This document shows positions 27,976-39,559 of a stretch of DNA of 64,000 nucleotides, piece by piece. The notes under the pieces are model-generated. The model had not been told where the DNA came from, made no database searches, and saw only the letters and a list, made by a program, of their open reading frames with translations. The stretch is from Pocillopora verrucosa. Its lineage: Eukaryota > Cnidaria > Anthozoa > Scleractinia > Pocilloporidae. The stretch covers positions 31,866,134 to 31,930,133 of the forward strand of contig NC_089314.1 in NCBI RefSeq assembly GCF_036669915.1, written 5' to 3'. Position numbers and translations under genes: made by a program. Position 1 is the stretch's first letter. Every line of letters begins with the position of its first letter.

Positions 27976-28983
27976 TCAATAGTGCGACCCCAACCAAAAA
28001 GAATAAAAATCAACAGAGTGCATGTGTAACTGTTGAATTAAACACTGACCAAGTACCTGATGTTGAACAAGCACATTAGGTGTGAAAAAGCAATCATCAT
28101 AATTAGAATTTGGAAACAGGAACCAGCTGTGATGTACTGGTGTTAAACCCAATTCATGCGCTATTATCCCCACATAAACATCGTCGATTCGAAATGGATT
28201 AATCACCTCAAATGAAGGAACCATACACTCCACCACATCATAAGAAAGAATAAAACCGCCCCCGCTACAATAATCTGGAAAAGCTGAACCAGCATATTCT
28301 TTGTGACTAACGGAGAACTTGCCATAGCGACGAACTTCAGCGTTTCTGTTTATTTTCCCCATGTACAGACCATTTTTTGGTGTTGATGGGCGTTGTAAAC
28401 GAGTTATCAAATCGTTGGTGTTCACTAAAACATCATCATCTGCCTTCAAAAGATATGAAAATTTGCAGTATCTCGCGGCCCACTCAAATCCCATCGCTAC
28501 TTTCAAACTTTGATTCCAGTAGTGTTCAGAGTAATTAGCACGAATAATATCACCATGGATTTTATTTTCTGCCTTTAGTAGATCAGAATCAGTTTGATTC
28601 TTTGTTTGTCCAACTAAAAAATATGTCTTCCATTCAGGAACGCTGGTTTTGTCCGTTCCCCAAGTTTGACGAATTAAATCCCTTCTTCCGAAATGTGATG
28701 GTGCTGAAGATACCAAAACGAGAAGGAAATAATTCTGCAAACAAACAGTCTTGGATATCAGAGTGGTTTTGTGTTGTGACTGAGTTGCTTTCCAAGAGTT
28801 ACAGTTTTTGCGGAGACTAACTAATGACTTGGGTGAGAGATTAGCCAAAAACGAAGTTAACGCCGTCATCAAAGCGGCTGCCATCGTTAACTTGATGAGA
28901 AGCTTATATTTGCTTCCAGTGAACATTTTACTGCAAAGTGGAGCTGACATTTTCCATCTACCAGTCTGGAAAAACTTTATCAC
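27976..28983 (-). CDS. beta-1,3-galactosyltransferase-like enzyme (GT31), intronless
   Basis: A single uninterrupted frame of 335 residues. A hydrophobic segment at about 28-48, after a short basic N-terminus, fits a type II Golgi anchor. The catalytic domain has the family signatures in order: RRDLIRQTWG (100-109), FLVG (122-125), the metal-binding DDD in KADDDVLVN (180-188), DYCSGGGFILS (237-247) and DDVYVG (267-272). Family members transfer Gal or GlcNAc from UDP-sugar to glycans in the Golgi. Acceptor and donor cannot be told from sequence, so B3GALT, B3GNT or a lineage-specific member are all possible. The second Met (residue 12) is an alternative start that keeps the anchor. Lack of introns is common in this family and also compatible with retroposition. 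Confidence 0.9.
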   Translation of the reverse strand: MIKFFQTGRWKMSAPLCSKMFTGSKYKLLIKLTMAAALMTALTSFLANLSPKSLVSLRKNCNSWKATQSQHKTTLISKTVCLQNYFLLVLVSSAPSHFGRRDLIRQTWGTDKTSVPEWKTYFLVGQTKNQTDSDLLKAENKIHGDIIRANYSEHYWNQSLKVAMGFEWAARYCKFSYLLKADDDVLVNTNDLITRLQRPSTPKNGLYMGKINRNAEVRRYGKFSVSHKEYAGSAFPDYCSGGGFILSYDVVECMVPSFEVINPFRIDDVYVGIIAHELGLTPVHHSWFLFPNSNYDDCFFTPNVLVQHQVLGQCLIQQLHMHSVDFYSFWLGSHY

Positions 28984-29234
28984 TAATTATAACTTGGCAG
29001 GCAGCTGTGGACTGGGGATGAAAAAAATAATTATAACCTAAAAAAAGGCCAAACAATGAAATGTCCTTGGTGTGCCTCTCCTAACCGAGGTCGTGCAAAG
29101 CTAGAAACAGCTGAAACTCATGTGTCCTGATTGGCCAGATTTCGAGAGCACGCTTTGCTCTCGGAGCATGCGATTTTCCATACTTAGAGAAACCAGTTCA
29201 CGCTGTTACTACGGCGAGCAACAGCGAGATGTGT

Positions 29235-29480
29235 CCTGCGAAATTTCTGAAGAGTTTTAGATTCTGGTATGCAATTGTCAGGCGATTCCAAAAATTAATT
29301 TGGTTTAAGTGGACAATTTTTCCGAGCTTGAGCATACAAAAATATACATCGAAATTGTGCGCTTCTGATCAGACTTCAGAAATTTTTACCAAAAAACTGA
29401 GTTCCACTGAAAACTTTATACAAACCTCTTGAGTATATTCGATGTTTGTCTGGAAATGTTGGTTTTTCAGCAACACACTA
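29235..29480. repeat. fragment of the AGTAAATGCC-terminal element
   Basis: GCGATTCCAAAAATTAATTTGG and TAAGTGGACAATTTTTCCGAGC match the interior of the longer element at 36818-37509, as does GTTGGTTTTTCAG. Neither terminus is preserved here. Confidence 0.55.
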
Positions 29481-29796
29481 GAAAACACATAAACATAGTA
29501 TGCAAAAGCTCGTAGAATTTGTCCAATAAAAAACCAATATATATATATATTTCTTAATTGGGCTCAGTGTAAAGCTCTAATGCGCTCTAAAACGTTTAAA
29601 TTCTACATACACCATAAAGGAAATGGTCAGAAAAGCGTATCAATAGAACTGAACATAGGCATAGGTTAGAGACATCCTTGGCGCTTTAACTAAAAAAATT
29701 TTCCCAGGAAGGGTACTAACAAATTGTTAAAAATGACAGCTGAACTTCCCACCCCCAACCCTCTCCTCCATGCTAATCATAGCGTTTTTTGGTTTT

Positions 29797-29825
29797 GGTT
29801 TTTGTTTGTTTGTTTGTTTGTTTTT
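29797..29825. repeat. TTTG microsatellite
   Basis: A run of GTTT units (about five) next to T-rich sequence. Confidence 0.8.
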
Positions 29826-30014
29826 CTTTAATAAATAATGTTTTCAGCGCTAAGGGCGACGCAAACTGTACGCGAAACCAGTAGCACGCAAATCCAAGTG
29901 GTAGCGTCCTTCCTAGAATGTCCCCCTCAAAAGAATAACTGAAATGATTTACGGTCAAATCCCGCGAAAGTTGCCTCGCCGGAATTCACGCTAACCAAAC
30001 CTAGAGTTACGTTA

Positions 30015-30170
30015 AGGGGGGTAAGTTTCTGAAGAAACTGTGAAACTCCGTCGGTGGGGGAGTATAACAGATTAATTACGTATTATCATACGAGTTGATA
30101 ACGTGAACTGGCCACCGTAAGGAATTTAAAAGCTAACGTTTCGAGCGTTAGCCCTTCGTCAGAGCGATTG
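30015..30170. repeat. family-1 repeat, long copy with hammerhead-like core on the minus strand
   Basis: The copy starts GGGGGGTAAGTTTCTGAAG, continues GTCGGTGGGGGAGTATAACAG, then GAGTTGATAACGTGAACTGG, CCACCGTAAGG and the CGAGCGTTAGCCCTTCGTCAGAGC block. On the minus strand 30138-30162 reads CTGACGA, a GGGC/GCTC stem, then GAAAC, resembling a hammerhead core with one extra base before the stem. A Penelope coding remnant lies about 100 bp to the right, so family 1 may be the terminal repeat of that retroelement. Confidence 0.6.
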
Positions 30171-30269
30171 GAGGAATTGTGGATTGTGTGGGGTTCTACA
30201 GGGGAATATAATGACGAGAAACAATAATCAATTAGTTGAATGAAGAGCGTGTTGCACCTCCGCCAAGGT

Positions 30270-30570
30270 CATCCACTGCATAACTTGTTCTTAGTGCGAA
30301 AAGTTAGACATTTGTGAAACAGGAAGACGACTTGGTGACCGATTCCGAGAAGACCTTCACGACGTAAAAAGAAATGACAAGGACGCATCCAAACCAGTCA
30401 CTAGACACATTAATCTCCCTAATCACTCAAAGCAGCATATGGCAGTTTGCGGCCTTTCCCTACATCTAGGTTGTTCGGAAAGCCGCAAAACTCTAGAACA
30501 AAAATTTATCTTTCAAATTGGCACTCTTTATTACACGGTATCAACAAGCGCATTACATTCAATCAAATTA
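30270..30570 (+). pseudogene. Penelope-like element, GIY-YIG endonuclease remnant
   Basis: One frame reads CDKL-like CEKLDIC, then ETGRRLGDRFREDLHDVKRN, DASKPVTRHINLPNHS and LEQKFIFQIGTLY. This is the characteristic C-terminal GIY-YIG endonuclease region of Penelope-like retroelements, especially ETGR-L--RF--H and K-P---H. An in-frame stop precedes CEKL and the expected YIG reads DIC. The reverse transcriptase is absent, so it is a dead 3' fragment. Known Penelope elements carry hammerhead ribozymes in their terminal repeats, which fits the neighbouring motif. Confidence 0.75.
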
Positions 30571-31325
30571 CCTTAGAGTTACGTAGCTCGACTTTTATCA
30601 AATCTAAAAACACAAAAATCTAACATAAGATTTCATGCACCAACAGGACACCTATTGTTGATACAATTATTAACACCAAGCTAATGAGATAGATATAAAA
30701 CACTGGCGTACTTAATCAGATCATGTAAGAATGAGAGAAAGCTATCGCATTTTACAATTTCAAAATTTCTTTGATGCAATTATATTCACTGCTTAAAAAG
30801 GATTGTTCAGACAGACTGATAAGCCGTTTCCTCGTATTTTATTATTACAAAGCTGTTTTAAAGACTCAATAGCATCAACAGTTACAAGTGAAAGGCATTT
30901 CAAGAAATGACAGAAAAATAATCCTAAATAAAATTCAGGCATTGACGGGATTTGGTTAGGAGCCTCGAACATTCTGGCTACTTCAAAGTGAGCCGCAAAG
31001 CGACTTGTTGGACGAAAAATATGGCATGATTATACAACTGTTTTATTAAACTGACGCTTTCACAGTTTTTTAAAAAATATCCGTAGAGGACAAGACATAT
31101 GGCTGATATGCAATTAATTACCGACATAAGATATTAGTCATTTCATTCTTCGTGATTGGCACGTTTGACATCACATCATTTACACAGTCACTTCCTTCAT
31201 AGTTGGCATTATGTTCTCACTTGATCACGGAGAGGACTTGTGTCACACTCCTTTCCCTTTTATCTCTCCACCCTCTGAGCGAGAGTTTACTTTCTTGTGA
31301 GAGCTTACTGGGGCAGTGATCATTG

Positions 31326-31370
31326 TGAGTGTGTGTGTGTGTGTACGTGTGTGTACTGGGGGGGGGGGGA
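31326..31370. repeat. GT microsatellite followed by poly-G
   Basis: An alternating GT run, a TACGTGTGTGTAC interruption, then a run of G. It lies about 450 bp beyond the EIF6 stop. Confidence 0.85.
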
Positions 31371-31821
31371 GGAGTACATACATTCCTATGGCAACCACGA
31401 CATCTCTTCAGGAACCACCTCCTTGATGCTGATGTTCAAGAGGCGGGAAACTTATTAGCGTCATTAAATAGGAACTTGTACTAAACATATCCATGGAGAG
31501 AAAGTTGATTGTACAAATATGATGTGCTTCAATATGCTTCAATTTTCCTGCAGTTTATGTCATGCTGTAAAATAAAATATTACTTGTAAGCCTTAGATAT
31601 TAGACTATACACTACATGAAATGCAAAAACACATCATTCAACTTAGTTTATACAAAGGAGAAAACTTCCCCACTAAAAAATTTGCTTTGTCTACATTACA
31701 TAAGACTCTCTCCTAGAAAATTTGTGTTGTGGTCACGAAAGTTTTTCCAAAGAAATCATGAGATTTTTTTCTTTAATTCAAATGTCATCTTTTGTTTCTG
31801 AGTGGCCTACAATTAAATTAC

Positions 31822-34800
31822 TCACCTCTCAAACAGTGATGCTCTCATACTGCTGGTAATAGCTGATGGTTGAGCATCTCCTAACTTGAATACACTTTCT
31901 ATCACAGACAGTTCAGTACTTGTAGTGTCCAGTCCACAAAATGAAACCCAGTCATTTACAACCATTCCTGCTCCAACGACATCACTTCCTCTGTTGACTG
32001 TCCCAGCCTAAATAAATTTCAACCACTATCAAAGAATAACAAAACACTGCCTTGGACAAAGTATAAAACTTTGTCTCTTCACATCTGCACATTTATTGGT
32101 ATTAAGAATATTATCACCACAATCTTAATATGCCTGGAGCATCAAACTGTCTTTCATAGTTTGCTTCTAACATTGATACAGTTGAACTTTTAAATAAATG
32201 TAAGTTAAAGCATGAACTCACCACCAGAGGAACTTGTAATAGCGATGACAACTCATCTTGATCTTCAACAGCTGTTCTTGGATGGACCTACAAAAAAAGT
32301 TTAAATTCCCTTCCACCTGTAGCATACAATGATCACATTTATAAATATCAGAATATTTATTTTGACCGGGTGGATAGCACACTTTATTTTCAACAACCTT
32401 GTCCAAGAAATAATCATTTCTACATAGGCTGACACTTCTTTTGAAACTCTTGTAACATAAAATTGAGAAAAGAATATTAATGTGTATAGTGCATTTTATC
32501 ACTCAAAATTTTTGGTTTAACAAATAGACTGCAACAGTCAAAAGAAAAACAGAGTTTGATAATCCAACACTTACTAGGCCACCATTATTACTAAGAGCAC
32601 AATAGCTCCCAACTAAAACATTCCCTGCCACAGTCTGACGAAAGACCTCCACCTTCAGGGTATCTGCTAAAATTTCCTCAGTTTCCTGAAAAGTAAAAAT
32701 TATGTTCTTGTATCATTCCTATAAACATTCTTTTTCCAGGTGGAATGGACAGAGCTTTGTTTATGTTGTTCCAGGTGTGGGAAAGTCACGCAGAAATAGG
32801 AGTGGTCTGTTAGGGGGAAATATTCAAAAGTGTTTGGTTGTTCCTTTTAAAACTGTTTATTTGCAACAAGAAAGTAGATGTGCTGATGACTTATTGTTCA
32901 CACTTCTAGGTCTAACTCCCTACCACATTTTGTAAAACAAGTTTAAGCTAACCAGACTGTTTTTAAGAATAAAAGCTAGCTTGTTTACAACCTTAATTGA
33001 TTGTATAAGACTTACCCTGTCTAAATCAGGGTGCACAAGGGCAACATAGTCATTACAGACAATTACATTTCCTAACGCCGAAAGTCTCTCCTCCACTCTC
33101 GTTATCTTCACTGAATCAGGCAAGGCATTTCGAATATGCTGAAGTTCCTACATGAAAGCACAGCGAAAAAAATAAACAGTTTAGACACTTGCCAGATGTG
33201 ATAAATCCATAAAAATAAAAATACTATTCCTATAACAAGGTCTTTTGTTTGTGTGTTAACTAATTCAAAGTTGAATGTGTTGTTAAAAGTAAAGTATCAA
33301 ATTAAATGTAAGAATTTTACTTTCTCAGTGCTAGAAAGATGAAAGGTTTCTAACATATAAAGTAAAGTAAAGCAGAGTCAATACCTCTTCAGAAAGTTGT
33401 CAGTCAACAAGCCACCATCATGGAATTTTCTTTCTCATTTATGCTTGTTAGAGTGAAATAACAAAGAAAGAGGTTTTTAAAAGTTACCTGATCTGTTGTT
33501 GTATTTGGTACAAGAAGACCATTTCTGTTACCTGAAATATAACAAATTCCATGTGTTTAACAGTTCTTTTTCTATTTGACAACCAGACCTTGTGTGTGTG
33601 TATAGAAAGTACAAGTAAAGGAAGGCCGAGAGAAGTCTTAGACTACAGTAAAACCTCCATTTAACGAAGTGCCAAGGGATTAGGGAAATTGGTTTGTTGT
33701 ATCAAAAACCTCAATTTGACAAATTTGCAGAAAAAACAACCAAAATGTTTGTTATATTGAGGGCCAGTTAATAATAATTTTTTTTTATTTTTTTTTTGTT
33801 TTATGATGTGACATCATGCTACCCAGCATTTTGGGACTGAAATGATTACTGCTTTAACAACTATATGAAGCTACAGTACACTGCACAGGTCTATATGAAG
33901 CTATAGTATACAGTACAGGTCTGTACATAGCTACAGCACCTTGTTTGTAAAGAATGGACAACAAACTTCAGTGGAAGCTACAAATGGAGAAATAAAGGCA
34001 TTGCACTGGAAATTCCATCAAAAATAAAGAGGTTAAATTCAACTTAACCCTTTAACTCCCAGATCAAATTTGTAATTCTTTCTGTCAACCATACAATTGT
34101 TATCATGTTAGTTCAGAGAATTTGGTATTGAATCAACTAATTATCCCCCAATTGATATTTTTCTTAATTCTCATTACTCATCTGGTTGATATTGTATTGA
34201 TATTGTAAGGAGAAATTCTGTCTTGGTCACTCATGGGAGTTAAAGGGTAAATAGTACTAATAAGAGACAAAGAGGATAAAGCAGATCTGTAGAAGTGTCC
34301 ATAATATCAGTGTCTGCATTTACAATGAACTGTTAGCTGTAAAGTTGTTTTATTGTTATGAAATTGATGGATTTTGATTCTTGTCAGTCTTCTTGCATTT
34401 GCCTTTTGTCACGTGTTGACATTTGTTCATTATATCACGGTATATTGAAGTTTGGACCTCTAGATTCTGTTCATTATAATGAAGATTTCGTTATACAGAG
34501 GTTCATTATATCAAGGTTCTTTCCTGTACAATTTACTGTAACTTTTGCCAGGCTGAAGAGTATCGTTCATTATACTGAGGACTTTATTACATAGAGGTGT
34601 GTTAAATTGAGGTTCCACTGAAGTAATATGCAAAGAAAAAGGCAAGTACACATTACATCAACAATTCTTAACAGTGTAGATGTATGACAATGAATAATTT
34701 GGTCTTAGCACTTGAAATGAAGCTACATGGTATGTTTATAGTTATTTCCATAATTAAAAAATCTTCTATGCTAGTAGAGTAAACTTGAAGCAATAGACAA

Positions 34801-36227
34801 GGTCTCACCAACACACAGTCTCCCAACAATTCTAACGCCTGCAACTGATGTTCGAATTACAGGAATTACATCTGAGAGTTCACCTTCAAAAACACTACCA
34901 ACACAAAATAAATAAATAAACATTTCCAGTCCTGTGAAACAGATAAATTCACCTCGTTCTTTTTGTACTATAACTGGGTCAAAGACAGGGGATGACTATA
35001 TTCCTTCTATTCAAAAAAAAAAATTCAATGTATGAGATCTGATCACAAGTTGCTGTTGTGAACACAAATCATAACTCTCTTGCTGAAGAGGAGATGAAAA
35101 AGAATGAAAACCAAACTTAAGAGGGCAGTGGAAAGTAAGCCCATAAACTTTTAGGCAAAACGTGAACTTGGAAATAGTGCCTCAGAACACCAGACAAGAT
35201 ACAAGCATGATACAGTATGTACAGGTACAATGGTATTCATGGTAATACTAACTGCAAGTTGTTCAGATATCAAGTTCTTTTGGGTGACCATTCACTAACC
35301 CTTAATTCATGTATTTTATCAAAGAATCCTTCCACCTTTCTTTTTTATATTTGCAATTTATACAACACAAAAATATGTTAACATCTTGATCAGAAACTGA
35401 TCTTGTTCAACACTAGCCACCAAGTGCATTCTTACTGAGGAAGGCTTTCAAAGCTAAAGATTGACCTCAAACAAAGGAGGGAAAGTGCAAGAGGATCAAA
35501 TGGCCCAAAAAATTAGAATGTTTCTGTGGTTGACTCCCTTCCTATTTTACTCCACTGACCCCACTCCTCCCTTGAAGTTCACAATGAAAGGCGCACTTCA
35601 AGGCCAGGAAGTGCCCCTTTATTAATTTCAGTGTTAGTACTAAATTCATAAATGACAAAAAAGAAAACATGACAACAAAGTTTGGTCCTATTTATACGTA
35701 AAGTTTTCAAAAGAGTCGATGATCAGATACAAGACGAACCAAATAATAGGAATAATAACAAAACGATGTATCTCCCAACACTGTCTATTGCAGTGGGCAT
35801 GGCTGAAATAACAGAGAGATAAGCCACACAGCTTTACCCATGACCCTACGCACATAAACAATGATTAGGGATCAGTGGTTGTATAAATTTAAAGGATGTG
35901 CTTAAGAATGTGCTATTGCGGACTAGAAACAGAGCACTGTACAGACTTAAATGCTCTTGAACCATTTCTATCGTCTTTTTCACGTGAAGTGCGATTTCTG
36001 ATTCCCTTTTCCATTTCGCTCTTTCCCGTTTCTTGCAAAAGAATTCTATTCCGTAAAATTCAAATACCAAGCTACAAGCTTCTTCGACCAGTAAGCTTTC
36101 AAAGTACTTGTGCTACTTGCCTGTAGAAGTTCTCTGAGGCACCGATTCCCACGAGGCAATACGCGTTCGTCAACTTCGCGAAAACCCCAACTTCATTGCT
36201 GTTTTCAAATTTCGCTCTCACCGCCAT
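31822..36227 (-). CDS. EIF6: eukaryotic translation initiation factor 6
   Basis: Seven exons, 36121-36227, 34809-34894, 33488-33531, 33016-33147, 32575-32685, 32222-32287 and 31822-32007, give 243 residues. The human protein has 245. It opens [20 protein letters not shown] and carries [50 protein letters not shown] and [17 protein letters not shown], which are diagnostic. eIF6 binds the 60S subunit, is needed for its biogenesis in the nucleolus, and blocks premature joining to 40S (family knowledge). Intron 1 begins with GC rather than GT (exon ends at 36121, next bases GCAAGT); the phase requires this. The end FER-TGA overlaps a good donor consensus (AG/GTGAGT), so a spliced alternative C-terminus is possible, though the length fits stopping here. 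Confidence 0.95.
33646..34620. repeat. pogo/Tigger-like non-autonomous DNA transposon with nested MITE
   Basis: The left end reads CAGTAAAACCTCCATTTAA and the right end, reversed, CAGTGGAACCTCAATTTAA. These CAGT-AACCTC termini are typical of pogo/Tigger-type elements. Interior motifs such as TTCATTATA-CAAGG repeat. TA precedes the left end but a clean TA duplication is not seen at the right. It sits in EIF6 intron 2 and contains a second element at 34046-34249. No transposase remains. Confidence 0.6.
34046..34249. repeat. nested MITE with ACCCTTTAACTCCCA inverted ends
   Basis: AACCCTTTAACTCCCAGATCAA at the left pairs with the reverse complement of GTCACTCATGGGAGTTAAAGGGT at the right. The interior is AT-rich and non-coding. 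Related partial copies occur near 11.5 kb and perhaps 9.8 and 14.7 kb. It inserted into the larger pogo-like element. Confidence 0.75.
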
Positions 36228-36817
36228 GTTTGAAATGCCTGTTTTCTGTAGTTAGATTCCGAATCACGAAAATGACAAAACTGATTGAGAATTAGGGAAA
36301 ACTATTGAGGGTCAAAGGAAGTAAAGAACACGAAACCGCTTGCATTGCACAAGAAAGTGCAATAGGATGATGTAAGCGTTTACCAACTTGAAAGGAGGGC
36401 TTGTCATGTAAAACTTACTAAAGCGTCGCACTTATTTATCGTTTGCATCAAATTTCGTTGTTTTTATAAGAACAGATGCGTCCCCTTCTGTTCTGTTTTC
36501 CAGAAAATACTTTGGATAAAATTTTAAAATTTGGGCTGAAATGGCCCTCTGTACTGTGGTAGGCGGTAAAGAGGTAAAGGGAGTGAGGAATAGATGAACA
36601 AGAAGTTACCATGGGCACCCTTGACTCGTTGAAAAACAACAAACAACAACAAAATACTCCGAGAACCACTGAAATCTGACTTTTACTTCAAGTCCTTTCA
36701 GAGGAAATACTGTTGCTACAAGTGAAAAATAAGAAACATGGTTTATTTGTACAGGTGTACAAATATATATTGTGCACTGCAACAAAATGCACCACAGCCG
36801 CGTGCAGTTTCCAAAAG

Positions 36818-37509
36818 AGTAAATGCCTGACAGTCAAAACCTTTTAGAGACTTTTCACAGAAAGGTTATTTCTCAAAAATTGCACACCTCCAATCAGGTT
36901 GCTGGACATGGTCTTGAATGGACTAACTTCTTAGCAGTCAGAAATAATCAAAATGCCACTGAAGAGTTCCTAGTATCAGATTTTTGTTTAGAATGTCAAG
37001 TGATTCCAAAAATTGAGTTTTTGGTTCTTAAGTGGACAAATTTTCCGAGTTTTTGCATACTATAATGTAATATAATGTTAAGTCTGTTAATGGTTCAACT
37101 GGTTAAAATATTAATGTGTTTTAGTATGGTACGTTCCAGCTTGACCACTGAAAAACCAACATTTCTAAACAAACATCAAATTTACTCAATAAGTTTGTAT
37201 GAATTTTTCAGAGGCATTTTATTTAAAGTTTCTGACTTCTGGGCATTTATTCCATTTGAGACCCAAGCCCAGTAGTGTGATAAGAGGTGTGCAATTCCTT
37301 AGTGTTGAAAACTGAGCAATATTCTAGTATGCTTAAGCTAGGAGAGTTTGTCCACTGAAAATCCAAATTAATTTTTGGAATCATTTAACATTTCTGAAAA
37401 AGCTTCTGATATTCGAAAGAGGTTTGAGAGAACCTTTTTATGGAAAATCTGTGAAAATTTCTTTCTGCCGGGCATTTAGGAGACCATGGCCAGCTACTGG
37501 GCATTTACT
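36818..37509. repeat. DNA transposon-like element with AGTAAATGCC ends
   Basis: AGTAAATGCCTGACAG at the left is matched, inverted, by AGTAAATGCCCAGTAGC at the right. Internal inverted segments recur: CCAAAAATTGAG...GTGGACAAATTTTCC at the left, GAGTTTGTCCACTGAAAATCC...TTTTTGG at the right. The element is about 690 bp and has no long coding frame. A fragment lies at 29235-29480. Confidence 0.6.
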
Positions 37510-37980
37510 CACAATGTATTTCAAGAGTGCTACCTGCCAAAAGTAATAATCTTAAGAGTAACTCCACTTTGCCTCCACATTTAAAACTTTCAAATATATT
37601 ATTCACAAATTTCTACCCAATTTCTCCTTGAATATTCAAAAACTTCTGTATAAGTTATCAAACTTTAATATACATATTTACAAATAATACTTAACATAAA
37701 TTTATATTTCATCATCTACTAAGTCATGGAAATGTCAGAAAATCACTGAGACAAAAAATTGCCTCAGCCACAATGTACTAATTCTTTGGTACAATGTACA
37801 CTTAAATAATCCTCTTTAATGTATTTATAGAGTTTGTAGTCTTGGCAACTTAGGACTGCATTTAAGTGGTTCCATTAAGATGAGAGCTAATGAGCCGGCC
37901 ATTAGTGCTGAATAATGGTTCCTCCTACATTGAACTTTGATTGTGTGGTCTGATCATCCAAGTAAGAGAAGCTTTGAAAA

Positions 37981-38075
37981 GGTAATTTGGTTTTATCAAC
38001 TGAGTTAGTAATGTAAATTAGCCACTGTAAAGAGCTTCAAAAGGTGATGTTTGAGCATCAGCCTTCTGTCAGAGC
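37981..38075. repeat. family-1 repeat, half copy
   Basis: GGTAATTTGGTTTTATCAAC, TGAGTTAGTAATGTAAATTAG, CCACTGTAAAGAG, then GAGCATCAGCCTTCTGTCAGAGC, in the same order as other family-1 copies. The mirrored arm is lacking. Confidence 0.65.
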
Positions 38076-38302
38076 TTTGAAAAGGAATGTTATTCACAAC
38101 AGTGATTGTAGTTTCAAGTTATGAGATAATGTCTAAAACATGAAATATTTAGCTTGTATTTTAAAAAAAAACCCAGAAATAAATATCCATAAGTGTAACA
38201 ACACATCACTATGTCCTTACCCTTAATTAGTGATCTACTAGATCTAAATTTGCATTCATTTACCCCTTCCCAAATTGCTTCATTGTGAGACAAATGTGTA
38301 AT

Positions 38303-39528
38303 TTAGAGTTTGTTCTCTGCTTCATCTTCAGATGCCAAGTCACTGTGCACTTCACTGTATAACTGACTTGTTAAGCGCTGCATTTCTTCATGTGCATTGC
38401 GGACCTCCTGAAAGAACAATGCAGGAAAAAGAAGGGTAAGCACAACAGCAATCAGCTGTAGCAATAATGACCCAGCAGTGCTGTATTTTACCTGTCTTGT
38501 AAACTTTCTGGTGAAGAATGGAATGAAATACTTAGCATCAAGCCGAGAGAAGCCCTTCAAAGCTTTCCTGCTGCTTATTCTCCATTCATCATCAGTCAGT
38601 TGATCTGCATCCACTGCTTTACCCTGTGGATTAACAAATGTTGGCTTACTGCTCTGTAAGTATACTGGCTGGAGGAAAAGAGGAACAGCACACAATGGAG
38701 AAGAAAGGCAGTAGAGAGATGAGGGGTGCATGGTCATGCCCAAGTTGTAATCATTTCATGACTTACCTCTGTCTGTGTTTTACTAAGTGTTAAACTCTTT
38801 TCCAATCCTTGATCTGCTTTGAGTAACTACAATGTAAAATGTATGACAGGAAAAAAAATTAGGTTTTCTTTTATTCATTAAAACTATTTCCACCATTTCA
38901 GCTTTTCCAACCACACATACTGTGCATGAACTGAAAGCCTAATAGAATTGATTTAGACTATACAATCATCATTTACAATGTATTGAAGTTCAATTCACCT
39001 TTAACAATGGAAGAGTTGATCCGCCTAAACACAGAATTGTGAACATGATTATAATGAGTGTAGAGGTGATGAGGACATGTCGCTTTTCATCATCCAACTG
39101 AAGATGGAGCACAAGAGCAAAGGCCACAGCCCCCCGCAAACCTGAGGATAGTATCAAATGTCATCACATCTACTTTGCAGAAATAAGCACTGACAGTATC
39201 ATTTAGTCTGTTGATTCCATGATATCTCTTTGAGTGCTTGCTTTCAATCAGAGAACAATTACAAAAATACAGTTTGTGATTAAGGTTCTATAGATCTCTT
39301 TTACAGGAACTGTATGATAAAAGGAAAATTCCAGACCTTTTGCTATATTAAAGGGAAGGAGTCAACCAGACTTGATGCAACTTAACTGTACATAATTACA
39401 TTGGTTACAGGTTTGTGGTTTAGCCTGTGTCCTAATCTAAAATGTCATTGGTCATGTGGTCATGGACCACAATGAGAACTACTGGTTCAACCAGTAATTG
39501 TGTTATCCAATAAAGTCATTATTATTAC

Positions 39529-39559
<31 letters not shown>

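Larger units (their letters stand above)
28984..31821. other. repeat-rich intergenic region
   Basis: Upstream flank of the galactosyltransferase and downstream flank of EIF6, both read leftward. It holds a fragment of the element seen at 36818-37509, a TA run (29537-29552), a TTTG microsatellite, a family-1 repeat, a Penelope remnant and a GT/poly-G tract. No further gene is supported. Confidence 0.6.
36228..38302. other. intergenic region, EIF6 promoter side / SLC9A8 3' flank
   Basis: No gene is supported. The first few hundred bases should hold the EIF6 promoter; no TATA box is evident. It contains the element at 36818-37509 and a family-1 repeat at 37981-38075. Confidence 0.6.

Noticed and set aside
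38303-38743. Single 146-codon terminal exon for SLC9A8
   Set aside because: The middle part (VKYSTAG...LFFQ) is intronic: CAG/GTAAAA and TTCAG/GAG sites bracket it, and removing it restores family-like sequence.
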